Assembly: GCA_025506515.1 (NCBI GenBank)
Contig: CM046443.1
Coordinates: forward strand, 26,896,945-26,960,944
Length of the DNA: 64,000 nt
Direction: 5' to 3'
Origin: Flaveria trinervia
Taxonomy: Eukaryota; Streptophyta; Magnoliopsida; Asterales; Asteraceae
Shown: positions 21,889-33,021 of the stretch, piece after piece
Layout: the number at the start of each line of letters is the position of its first letter
Position numbering within the stretch: position 1 is the first letter of the stretch
Position numbers and translations under genes: made by a program
Notes under the pieces: model-generated
Database searches by the model: none
What the model was told of the DNA's origin: nothing
What the model saw: the letters and a program-made list of their open reading frames with translations, nothing else

Positions 21889-24800
21889 TCACTTCCCAAC
21901 TATGAGCCTGTAGGATTCCCTGGTGTAGGCCTCCAAAAATACAATTTGTTCCTCCATGGTGAGCTCCTCTGCCTCACCATCGAAGAATCCTTCTGGCCCA
22001 TAGTACTCAGACAAGAATTTGACCTGTTTTCCATTTTTGAGTACCACTGTTGTAATCTGTCTGTAAGCAAATTCATCAGGATGATGACCTTCTAACAGCA
22101 GTGGTAACTCATCCTTTCTGATCTCATTCAGCCTCTTATACACCCGCCCCTTTTTGATCATTCTGTTCTCCAACATCTTTTGTGGGGGCATGTTTGAGGT
22201 GTAGGCCTTTTTGAAATCTTCCAAGATTTCCCAGGGTGAGACTACAAGGGCTAAGGAGATCACTTCATCTACAATCTTTTTCACTTGCCCATTGTATCTC
22301 TGAGGGATATTTTTCTTTTGTATTTTGTGAGCCACCCTAGGATCAGGCCAAATTCTTACTCTTTCTTTCATATACTGAAAAGTATGTCTAAGAGTATAAA
22401 TCCTCTGAGCTTGTTTTTTCATATTAATGATGGATGAAGTGGCTGCATATGCTTTATCTACTCTCTTCAATAACTCTTCATCGTGTAATCTGTGTTGTTC
22501 TTCTTCTTCCAATTTCACTTTGATTGCATCTCTTTGTTTCTCAGGAGTTATTGCAAGAGAGAGATCTTTGGCCTTAGGCAACTGCAGGACAACTGAGATC
22601 GGCAGCCTGTCTTCATCATCATCTTCTTCTTCTTCCAGCCTCAACACCTTTCTCTTAGGTGCATCATCGGCTGTTGGTTTTGAGGGTAAGGGAGTTGGTT
22701 TTGTGGGTTGTGGTTGTGGTTGTTTTGGAGAGGGAATGTTGACAGGCTTAGTTAGCATTTTGGAGGTGAGTGTGGCTTTTGAGTGTTTGGCTAGCTCAGT
22801 CCTGCTCCCTGCTCCTGCTTCATTCAAAGCTTCTATTACTAATCCCTTAGTATATGCCTTAGACGAACAAATCTTGGAGGTTATGGCCAAGATACTGTCC
22901 TTGGTCCATGATTTTATTTCGATCAATGATCTCCCAAGGTATTTTCTGATAAACCTGATCATGATCTCAAGTCTTTCTCTATCCATTGTGCTGTAGCTGG
23001 CCCATCTTTGTTGAATCTCTTCGATCTCTAATCTTCTTATTTCAAAGTCCAACTTTTCAGTATTGAAACCTTGCCTAAATAGTTGATCAATGATATTGTC
23101 CATTGATCTGCTGTGTTCAGCATTAGCCTTTTTAACCATTTCATTCAAGTTTTTCTCTTTTTAGCACTTTTCTTTTTTATATGTGACATGAAAGTCTTTT
23201 GACTTTCATGTACTTTCTCCTTTTCAGCTCCCTTCTCATTCTCATTCTCTTTCTTTTTCGGTCTCATACACACAGTCCTTCTCTTTCCACTTCTTTGTCC
23301 TTCTCTTTCTCTTTCTCCTTCTCCATCCTCTTTCTTTTAGCTTTCACTGCTGGAATCTCCCCCTTTTTGGGTGCATTGGTTGTAAGGTTTGATCAGCAGA
23401 AAGCTTTTGGCTCAGTACATCCTCCACCATAGGTTGTAAGACAAAAGAAAGTCTCTCATCAACAGCTTTAATGACAAGTTCAGTTATCTGCGGTGTGATG
23501 AGAGATAGGGGATTTTGAGGGATAGCATCCATTTGCTCAGGGGGGTTTTGGTCCTGAGAAATGGTGCCAGAAACAAAGGCAGGTGCTGAGATTCTTTGAG
23601 TGGGTGTGTTTAAGTGACCTTCAGAGGAAGGTGCCATCTGTTGGGTTGATGTGGTGGCAGATGGTCTTTCTCCCTGAGAGAGTTGGTCAAGTAGTTTTGC
23701 AGCCTACTGACTTCCTCCTCTAGGATTATGTTCTGGGCAAGAACATCATAAAAGAAGCCCAGGTCATCATCAGCAGATGCTGAATCACCTGACCTCCTGC
23801 TTGTAGCAGGATGTACATGCAGGGTGTAGACCAGATGTAGCATGTGCCCCTTTGTCTTGGAACTGGGGACTTCCAGCCTCAGGACTTTGTCCTTCATCAG
23901 CTTGCCTCTGGTGAGGTCTTAGTTATGTTACCAACCTCAGTCTGATCATATGCTGATTCAGAAGAGGTGGCAGCCTCACCAGATGTTCTGATCTCCATAT
24001 CCACACCAGGAGATAGAACATTTAAACCCCGGTGCTGTGGGTTGTCAGAAGCATGTGTATCCTCTTCCTCAATTGTTGTTGTTCTCCCTTTGTTGGTGGT
24101 TGTAGGGGAGGAGGAGAGGCATGCAGCTGAGTCAGCACATTGGCAATTATAATGGTTGGGCTTTGAGGGGCATTTGCATGGGGAGAGGGGATAGAAGCTG
24201 ATTGCATCCAGGGAGAGGGATGCTCTTCAATGATAACCTCCTCAAGTGAGAGAGGTCTCAGTAATGTGGTTTCCCCGAAGTGGTTGCAACAGGATCCTTT
24301 TGAGAGGATACCTGTGCGGCTGTTGCTGGTTGAGTCTTTAACACTACTGGAGGTTTGAACCAGTAGGTTTATCCTGTTTGGGTGGTACAGGAGCATCATC
24401 AGGGGACTCATCTCCCTGATTAGCTTGTTTTGGTTTGGAATTTGGCTTGGTGGGGACTTTGGATCTGGCAGTTGAAGCTGTGGGTTCCCTTTGATTGGGT
24501 TTGAGCAAACGAGCAGCTTCTTTGAGAGATTGGTCGAAGTTATGCCTGGAGTATACCTCAGCTAGAACAGCTGTGTAGGGACTCCAAGACCAACAAGGCC
24601 ATCAGTTTGTAATTCATTTAAAATTATGGCCATCAGAAACCTGGGATATAATAGCCATCTTTTTCCCACAGGTTTCTGTGCCAGATCTTTGATTTCTAGA
24701 AACACAATTTGTGAAAATTTAAAGGTTGGTGTTCTAGAATTGAACATAATACCTGTTGCCACCGGGAAGACATTTGATCCCATGAGGATGTCTTCGAGGC

Positions 24801-25227
24801 TAAGCAAACATTCACCATATGAAATATCAGTCTTTCAGCGCATTAGGGAAGTTCTTCTTCAGTATGGTAGCAGCTCGAAGATTCCCGTCATACCCATTGT
24901 TGATGAAGGACAAATCAGTTGTGCCCTTCAGGTACTCAGTCACAGCAGTAGCATCTTGTAAATTTAGCACTCGACGAATGCTATCAGGTGTAACCTCTAC
25001 TTGTTTTGGTTGACCAATGACCGAACAGAAATTTGGCCGGAAGGCACATCAGTGTGAACGTAGGCATTGGACCAAAACTGACTTAATGACTCTGGGTAGA
25101 TGGTCGGTTTAAGAGCAGAGCAGTACTATACTGAGAATCAGCCATTAGTCTATGGCTGATCAAACTTTGTCCAGAAGGCCGATTTCGTGAGGTAGGCGAC
25201 GCAATTATGTCTGGGTTTTAGACTCAT
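21889..25227 (-). pseudogene. ORF3 (post-pol) of copia B, 3' half open for 419 codons
   Basis: The start at 25227 gives MSLKPRHNCVAYLTKS, matching the copia D start and the PRHN..AxLxK ... NPTIY type of frame I associate with Asteraceae elements. A stop follows after about 25 residues. Pieces continue at 24022-24411, 23610-23897 and 23344-23637. The last 419 codons (23148 to 21889) are uninterrupted. Visible parts: Pro/Ser-rich stretches, a coiled coil (ILEEEVSRLQNYL, 23700s), an acidic run (LEEEEDDDEDRL), a basic helix (EEQHRLHDEELLKRVDKAYAA) and a C-terminal domain (WPDPRVAHKIQKKN ... VVSPWEILEDFKKAY). No known domain is recognised. Short plus-strand frames across it are shadows. Confidence 0.65.
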
Positions 25228-25292
25228 GTTGCCATTTTTGAAAGTATGAAGGTCAGAAAAACGGCTAATGGAACGTTTGAGAAGAAGACAGG

Positions 25293-25300
25293 TATTTATA
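25293..25300 (-). promoter_or_regulatory. TATA box upstream of ORF3 of copia B
   Basis: The minus strand reads CCTATAAATACC about 70 bases before the ORF3 ATG and is followed by a C/T-rich leader. The homologous site in copia D is TTTAAATA. Confidence 0.45.
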
Positions 25301-26050
25301 GGTTGGAATAGGAAAAGGCTGAAAGAAAACTACTGAAGGTTTTAGTGTGGTCATCAGCTGTTTGAAACTACTGATGACGTGGTATTAACCTTCAGAGGTT
25401 TAAAACGACTGACAGTGGTGGTGTTGTCATCAGGTGTTATAAAACAACTGAAGACTTGGTTTTGACCATCAGACGTTGAAACAGCTGAAGTCTTGGTGTT
25501 AACCATCAGTATTTATGAAACTACTGAAGGTCGTGGTTTTGACTTCATATGATGTAAACAACTGAGGACTTGGTGTTTGTCATCAGTAGTTGTGAAACTA
25601 CTGAAGACAGTGGTTTGCCATCAGTTGTTGTAAACAACTGAAGACTTGGTATTAGTTATCAGTAGTTGTGAACTACTGAAGACTGTGGTCTTGCTTCAGT
25701 TTTTTAGAAACAGCAGTTGTAGAAACAACTGAAGAGAAATTACTCATCAGCTGTTTTCGTCAATTCTTAGCTTTTCAGCTGTTTCATACTGTCCTCAACC
25801 TACTCATCAGACTTTTCATCTGCTTTTCAGGTGTTTCATAGGACGTCAGTACTTATCTATTTTTACTGATTGCAGTAGTTGTAACTACATCAGTAGTTTA
25901 GAACAGATAAAGTACTTCAGTACTTGTGAGGCATTTAACCTTCAATAGTTATAAAAACTACTGAGGGTAAAAGAACTCATCAGTACTTATATGTGACATG
26001 GTTACCAATGATCATCAGTACTTATTACTGAGATCATCAGTAGTTGTCAC
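25301..26050 (-). promoter_or_regulatory. pol-ORF3 spacer of copia B with repeated CTACTGAAG-like units
   Basis: The stretch is non-coding. It contains more than a dozen alternating AAACTACTGAAG / CATCAGTAGTTGT-like units that pair as inverted repeats. The same vocabulary fills the U3 part of the family 2 LTR. Enhancer, hairpin or RNA-packaging roles are possible but not shown. Confidence 0.5.
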
Positions 26051-29000
26051 TTATTCTAGCTGCAGCATACCAAGCCTTAACACCAGGTTGTGGAAAGTTG
26101 AACTATCCAAAGGCTTAGTAAAAATGTCTGCAAGCTCATCAGCACTAGGCACAAACATAGGATTAATTAGACCCTTTTCAAAACAATCTCTTATAAAATG
26201 ATGTCTAATTTCTATATGTTTGGTTCTAGAGTGTTGGACTGGATTTTTGACAATGCAAAAAGCTGAAGCACTATCCATTAATACGGAGTCTTAGTCTCTG
26301 TAATGCCATAATCCAAAATTTGATTCTGAAGCCAGAGTACTTGGGATGTACAACTTGCAGCAGCAATGTACTCGGCTTCAGCAGTGGATGTAGCAACAGA
26401 TGTTTGTTTCTTACTCTGCCAAGAAATCAAACAGTTGCCTAGGAATTGACATCCACCAGAAGTTGATTTCCTGGTACACTTACACCCTGCATAGTCACTA
26501 TCAGAGAAAGCAACTAATTTGCAAGAGTGCCCAGTAGAATACCATAAACCTAGAGATTGTGTACCTTGCAAATATCTAAAGATCCTCTTGACTGCAATTA
26601 GATGAGACTCTTTAGGTGCAGCCTGAAATCTAGCACAAACACATGTAGCAAACATAATATCTGGTCTAGAAGCTGTTAAATACATCAAGGACCCAATCAT
26701 ACATCTGTAAAGCGTTTCATTAACAGCTTTACCTTTCTGATCAACATCCAATTGTGTGGTGTGCACATGGGAGTAGAACAGGGCTTACAGTTTTGTAAAT
26801 CAAACTTATTTAAAAGATCTTTTGTATATTTAGATGATGAATGAAAATTCCATCAGCTTTTTGTTTGATTTCCAAGCCTAGAAAGAACTGTAATTCTCCC
26901 ATTGCACTCATTTCAAACTTCCTTTGCATTAATTGTAAAATCATCACACAACTGGGGATCAGAGGATGCAAATATAATATCATCAACATAAATTTGAACA
27001 AGTAGCTTATGCTGATCCACCTTCTTAATAAATAAGGTTTTATCTATGGAGCCTCTAGTGAAATTATTTTGCAGAAGAAAGTTAGATAATGTCTCATACC
27101 AGGCTCTAGGAGCTTGTTTCAACCCATAAAGAGCCTTATCAAGCTTGTATACCCATTCTGGGTGTTTATTATCCTCAAAACCTGGTGGTTGACACACATA
27201 AACTTCTTCTTTTATTTTACCATATAAAAATGCACTTTTAACATCCATTTGAAAAACTTTAAGATTGTGGAGTGCAGCATAGGCTAAAACCAATCTAATT
27301 GCCTCCAGTCCGGCTACAGGGGCCAAAAGTTTCATCATAATCAATACCTTCTTCTTGTGCAAATCTTGAACAACCAGTCTGGCCTTGTTCTTAACAATAA
27401 GCCCATTTTCATCTGTTTTATTCCTAAACACCATTTAGTGCCTATTGCACACTTATCTGGGGGAAGAGGAACAAGCTCCCACACTTGCTGCTTTTTAAAC
27501 TGAAGAAGCTCAAGCTGCATTGCTTCAACCAGCCATTGTCTCTAAGTGCAACATGATAATTCTTTGGCTCTAGCTGACTGATGAAGAGAGCATAGAAGCA
27601 GAAATTGGACAATTGACTTTTGGTTGAAACTTCAGCATTGATATCACCAATGATTTGAGACATTGGGTGATTCTTCAGCTCTTGAAAAACAATGAGATCA
27701 GTGCAAGTGTTTGTAGAACCTCAGCAGCAACAGATGTTGATGTAGACTCTTGAAACCATGTAGATGGTGGCAACTCAAATGAAGTTGAAGATGCAGAAAT
27801 CTCATCAACACTTGTTGTGGATGAAGCTACGGAAGCTACAGAGCATCAGGTTTAGAGGACACAGGCAGTTGGTCACTAACCTGAAGAGGTGAGTACTGTT
27901 ATCATCATCATCATCAGCACCAGCAGTACCACCAGGTGGTGAACTGTTGACAGGAGCAACAGCAGGAGTTTAGTAAGGAACATATTGCAGTATGTCCAAA
28001 TCAAATAGCTCCACAGGGCTTTGTGGAATCTTGTCCTTTGGAGATTCATTAAACTTAACATGTAGAGTCTCTTCAACCATCTTTGTTCTACAGTTGAAGA
28101 CTCTGTATGCTTTGCAAGTTGATGAATAACCAACAAAGTACCCTGCATCCACCTTAGGATCAAATTTTTGGAGTTGATCCGTGTGTTGAGAATGAAACAA
28201 GGACACCCAAAAGCTCTGAAGAATGAAATTAGAGGGGCAAATGATGAAGAATTTTATATGGAGTCTTCATCAACCTCTGATTTACTAGAACTCTATTCTG
28301 TACATAGCAAGCTGTATTGACAGCTTCAGCCCAAAAAGTCATTGGCAGTCCAGAATCAGCCAACATGGACCTTGCAGCTTCAATAAGGGTCCTGTTCTTT
28401 CTCTCCACTACTCCATTTTGTTCAGGAGTTCTTGGAATGCTAAACTGCCTCTTGATTCCCTTTGAGAGGTAGAACTCATCAAGTGTATTGTTTCTGAATT
28501 CTGTTCCATTATCACTTCTTATACACTTGACTGAGAGGGAATACTGCTTCTCAACATACAACACAAAGTTGATAATCTTCTGAGCTGCCTCATCCTTTGA
28601 ATGCAAGAAGAAAGTCCATACAAATCTGGAGTAATCATCCACAGTTACCAGACAGTATTTCTTCTTAGCCATACTCATCACTCTCACAGGACCAAAGAGA
28701 TCCATGTGAAGAAGCTGTAAGCAGGCAGTGGACTTAGGTTCTTCTATGGAGGAAAATGAAGCTTTGTGCTGTTTTCCTTTTAAACAAGCAGTGCAGTTAT
28801 CTTCACATTTGAACTCCTTCATAGGCAGTCCCCTTACTAAACCATGGTTTATCAGCTGATTTATGTTTTTGAGATTAACATGACCCAGCCTTCCATGCCA
28901 TAGAGTAGATTCTTGAGGGGAAGCCTTGGAAAATAGGCAAGGATGGCCGTTGAGATCTATTTTCTTGGAAAGATCTAAGGCATACACTCTTCCTTTCATG

Positions 29001-29374
29001 TTGGCCTTCAGGAGAGTGTATTCATCCAACACCTTATCAATCAAACTTAGAACTTTGGATGACAGAATCCGACAGTTCTGACTGGTGAAAAGAGCAACCT
29101 GGCCTTTGTCACACATTTGACTGACACTCAAGAGGTTGTACTTGAGATTTTCCACATGGTTAACATCATCAAACTTTATTTCCCCATTGGAAACAAAGCC
29201 TTTGCCGATGATGTAACCCTTTGCATCATTTCCAAATGACACAAACCCCTTCCTTCCTTGAGAGTAGTCATTAAGAAGTGATCTGTTTCCTGTCATATGC
29301 ATGGATCCTCCACTGTCTACATACCAGATGCCTCTGTGGCATGTTGAAGAACCCTGCAAAACACAACAAATTAG
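26051..29374 (-). pseudogene. pol: pol of copia B (protease, integrase, RT, RNase H), broken
   Basis: The frame opens at 29374, directly after a stop, and reads QGSSTCHRGIWYVDSGGSMHMTG (protease active site DSG). A single open frame follows to 28229, with pre-integrase zinc region (LWHGRLGHVNL ... CTACLKGKQH) and integrase core (LHMDLFGPV, IRSDNGTEFRN, NGVVERKNRT; all three acidic residues present). Integrase C-terminus: GYFVGYSSTCKAYRV at 28130. Reverse transcriptase: 27434-26810, with QMDVKSAFLYG, LDKALYGLKQAPRAWYE and YVDDIIFAS. RNase H: STAEAEYIAAAS (26370) and NPVQHSRTKHIEIRHH (26230), ending TAA at 26051. Frameshifts near 28230, 27960, 27660, 27430, 26920 and 26780 break it. Confidence 0.88.
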
Positions 29375-29380
29375 TTAGAT
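29353..29380 (-). promoter_or_regulatory. Conserved gag/protease junction with acceptor-like site (copia B)
   Basis: The minus strand reads TCTAACTAATTTG...TTTTGCAG|GG. TAA ends gag, an overlapping TAA (CTAACTAA) closes the protease frame, and the protease frame opens right after it. CTAAC lies about 20 bases before TTTTGCAG, the spacing of a plant branch point and 3' splice site. The equivalents are 10077-10099 (A), 47315-47340 (C) and 42932-42957 (D). Confidence 0.4.
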
Positions 29381-32209
29381 TTTGAGACCCAAACTTTTTG
29401 GTTTTGGGCCTGTTCTCATCAACAGATGGTAAACTAACAGGTTTGTTGGAAACAACAGCCTGAGAGGAAGAGATGGTGAAGAAGAGGAATCCTTTGGCTT
29501 GGACCTCCTTTTCTGTGGTTTCAACATAGGAACATCTAATTGGTTAACTATTCCAATAGATGTTGAACCATCATAACCAACTGTGTCTGATTTTGTGACA
29601 AAGCTTTCAGCTCTCCAGACACATTGGCATTGGAGTTTGATAAGTTCCTATGTTGCACCTTCTTCTTTTGAGCAATCTCAGCTGTTACCTGTTTAAACCC
29701 TTCCTTTTGGATTTCTTTTTGGACTTAAGGGTTACAGGATTTGATGTTGCTGGTACAAATGTGGCTTCAAACTCAGTTTTCATTTGAACCATTTTCTCTT
29801 TATTTCCTCTTTATGTTTGAGTTTGGATCCTCTTCTGTACCAACAATCATCTGTAAGATGATTGAACAAACCACATATTTCACATGGTTTCTTCTTCATC
29901 TTATGTTGATCATCAACTAAAGAGAATGAAGCTACTGAAGACTTGTTCTTCAGCACTTTGGAAGCACTATTTGCTTTCTTGACTTCCTCTTTAGTAGTCT
30001 TCAAACCCTTTCTACTGACAGTTTTCTTCTCTTCAGTGCTGACAGTAGTTAGAGTTTGAACTTCAGGTGTTAAGTCTTGCTCTCCAGTCCTTTCAGGACT
30101 TCCAAAAATAACTCCTGAGTTGATCAACTCTTTGATCATGTGAGTGTCAGTATTTGAACCATCAAGATCAGCTGATAGGTTCAACGAGGGAATAATACTA
30201 ACTTCAACTTCTGATGGTGCTCTATTAGAAAGTGAATCACATGATGAGGTGGATTGGTTATTGTTTTCTCCATCAGATTTTACTTCTGCTCTTGAAGCAA
30301 AATCTGTAGGAGGAGCAGTGTGATTATAACCAATGCCAAACTTCACATTGGAAGCTGATTGCTTACTAAGAAGCATTTCAAAACCTTTGCATGATTGTAC
30401 CCATCGATCACACTCTACTTGGGTGACTGCAAGGGTTTCTTTGAGGTCTTTGTACTTTTCTAAAAGTACCTCTTCCCTAGCCTTATCATTAGTGATTTGG
30501 CATTTAAGTTTATAAATCTCATCATTTTCTCTTTAAGCATAGACTCAACTCAGCTTTTCTTTTGGAAATGATCTTTTCTAGCTCTATGTTCTTATTAATT
30601 AAAGCTACATTTGCTTCTCTAATAGAGGCAAATGCTGCTATGCATGTTTCAGAACATAATTTGGCCTTAGCCTTAGAGGATACCTGTGATACTTGTGATG
30701 AAGAGGCATTTGAGGATGATCCATCTGCAGACTCCAGAGCCATAAGTGCCAGATTCCCAAAAGGACTGTCACCACCATGTTGACCAGCACCTGTGAACAG
30801 TTGTTCATGACCAGACATGTCATCTGGTAAACTGCTCCAGTCAACAACGCTAGGGGTGAAGAAGCTGTGTTGTTGAGGTTGAGGAGGTTGATGGGATTGA
30901 GATGGTTGAGGCTCAGGAAGAGCATGTGGTTGTTGAGCAATGGGTGCTTGAACCTGACTGGTTTGTGGCATGTAATAACAAGGGTAAGGATATGGCATTG
31001 GACCCTGAGGAACAAAATATGCAGGAGATTGTGGTTGAGAATGATGACCAGAATTAATAGGATGTTGCCCTCTGTATTGTTGACTATTGCCAGGGAAAGT
31101 CACAACGGGTGCAGAAGAATTAGATCCAGATGATCTACATTCTCTAGAAAAGTGTCCAAGCCTATGGCATTTATGACACCTCAACTTACTCTTGTCAAAA
31201 CCAACTTTGGTTTTACCAGAGAGTCCTGGGAACTTTCTTCCAGTTCTTTTGTAGAACTTCTGAGATCTGATATTTATCAAGGCCATTTGGCTCAAAATAT
31301 CCATCTCTTCTAAGTCATCATCAGCAATCCCCTTGAGATCATCCATGATGAAGCATAGATTGTCATTATTACACCCAGTAAACTAACTATCAACACTCAC
31401 AAATGCAGAATCAGAAGTGTTTGAAGAGAAATCAATATGCTCATCATACTGGCATTCAGATGAAGCATATTCTGACTCATGACCAACCAAGGCAGTGTTG
31501 CCTGGTACAAAGTCTTCAGTGAGCTTACCAGATGAAGTCAGTTTCCTTTTCTGCTCTATCTCTCTTTCGAATGTAAGCAGTTCCCATGAAGTTGGGTGAG
31601 AGATAGACTATCCAGATTTGCACTGGAGCGTAGGACAATTGTATATGTGTCCCATCTCTCAGGCATTGATCTGAGGAATCTGTGGTTCATTTGGCTTTTG
31701 GTATATTCATGTTTAACCATTTTCAACTCAGAGATTAAACATGAAAACCGCTCAAACTGCTGAGTCAGAGTCTCACCCTTTCTATGAGCAAAAGTCTCAT
31801 ACTGTTGGGCGAGGATTTCCCTGTTGTTTGCTAAGACCTCATCAGTGCCACCAAATTGTGCTTTTAGTGCATTCCAAAGGTCATGAGCAGTTTCATGATG
31901 CATAAGCCCGGAATAGATTTCGTTAGGCAGTGCCATGGCCAGAATTCCATGGGCTTTAGCATCAATCTCAAACAACTTCTTGTCCTCATCAGAGTATTTT
32001 TCCTTCTTCTTCGGAATCAACTGATTTGTTTCCGGATGATACACCATTGGCTTATGAGGTCCATGTACCACGGATGTCCAACAACCTGAACTATTGACAG
32101 ACAGGTGATGGAGCATTCTTCGTTGCCAAATATTATACTCATTCCTAACCAGCATCGGAGGCTTGGTTGAGGAACCAGTATTGTGTGGATCATTAGAAGG
32201 TGTAGTCAT
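29371..32209 (-). pseudogene. gag: gag of copia B, broken
   Basis: The start MTTPSNDPHNTG at 32209 is shared with copia D (an upstream in-frame ATG at 32242 is less likely). The capsid part has WQRRMLHHLS, LWNALKAQFGG and RSMPERWDTYTIVLR. First zinc knuckle: CHKCHRLGHFSREC (about 31160). A Pro/Gln-rich stretch follows (30850-31080), then a coiled-coil-like region (30540-30640, ANVALINKNIELEKI), a linker with family 2 repeats, and a second knuckle CEICGLFNHLTDDC (29850s). The gag-frame end is WVSKSN-TAA at 29371-29373. Breaks lie near 31550, 31385 (in-frame stop), 30530 and 29770. Confidence 0.8.
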
Positions 32210-32404
32210 TTTCGAAAATTCAGACAAATTCAAGATAAGCAAAGCAAATTTAGCTCAAAACCACTAAGAACCTCAATTAAAATAGCCAAAAGTGACAGAA
32301 CTTCAATCTCTATAACAGATTCGTGCGAATTTGCTAGTTCGATCAAACTTAGAGCAAATGAGCAGTTTCAATGATCAATTGTTAGATCGATCAATGATTA
32401 ACCA

Positions 32405-32416
32405 GCTCTGATACCA
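32405..32416 (-). other. Primer binding site of copia B
   Basis: The minus strand reads TGGTATCAGAGC, complementary to the initiator methionine tRNA 3' end, two bases after the 5' LTR. Confidence 0.9.
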
Positions 32417-32418
32417 TT

Positions 32419-33021
32419 TGATAGGATCTCAGCATCTAGTTTGATCGATTCAAATGATTTCAGCAGCAGAATAGAGTACCAACTAGCGCAATTCGAGCAA
32501 GAATACCGAAGATATAGCAATGAACAGAATTAGTTATAGAGAGAGAAAGTTTCTGAAAAAGGAATATTTCATTCAATCACACGCTTTGGCATGGCTTTTC
32601 GCAAAATTACAATTTAGGTCATTCTTCCTTATATAAGGAGAGATGACGTAGGCTGATGTCACTTGATAGTGACATCTAACCGTTATTTAACAAACTACTG
32701 AAACACTAAAACTACTGAAGATGTCAAGCAGCTGACGTCTTTTTACAAGAAGCTAAGTGTTTACTTATTACAAAACTACTGATAAGAAACTACTGAAACT
32801 ACAACGACTGAAGAACAAGCTCTTCAGTCGTTTTACAAAACTACTGAAAGTAAAAACATAAAACTACTGATAAACACAACTACTGAAGAAGTACTCTTCA
32901 GCTGTTGTGACAAACTACTGAAACTTCAGCACTTGGTCTTCAGACTTGAACTTCAGACGTTTCATCAGCTGATGACTTCAGTAGATGTCATCAGCTGATG
33001 TCTTCAGTCTTTGTCTTCAGA
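32419..33021 (-). repeat. 5' LTR of copia B, truncated
   Basis: It matches 20677-21279 of the 3' LTR, including the family 2 repeat block, then stops matching at about 33021. The remaining 390 bp of U3 are gone. The TATA region is at 32629-32636. Confidence 0.85.

Larger units (their letters stand above)
20677..33021 (-). mobile_element. Copia B: SIRE-like Ty1/copia retrotransposon, family 2, 5' LTR truncated
   Basis: Minus-strand order from the right: truncated 5' LTR, primer site, gag, pol, spacer, ORF3, polypurine tract, complete 3' LTR. It interrupts the gypsy RNase H coding region at 20676. Its 5' LTR matches the 3' LTR only up to about 33021, and family 1 sequence (copia C) follows, so the outer 390 bp of the LTR, the second target copy and the rest of the gypsy element were lost together. 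Over the first 150 bp the LTRs differ at about eight positions, so it is older than copia D. Confidence 0.85.

Noticed and set aside
22427..22996. 189-codon plus-strand frame with a poly-Ser run
   Set aside because: It is the antisense of the acidic EEEEDDDED stretch of ORF3 in copia B; the minus-strand frame is supported by homology to copia D.
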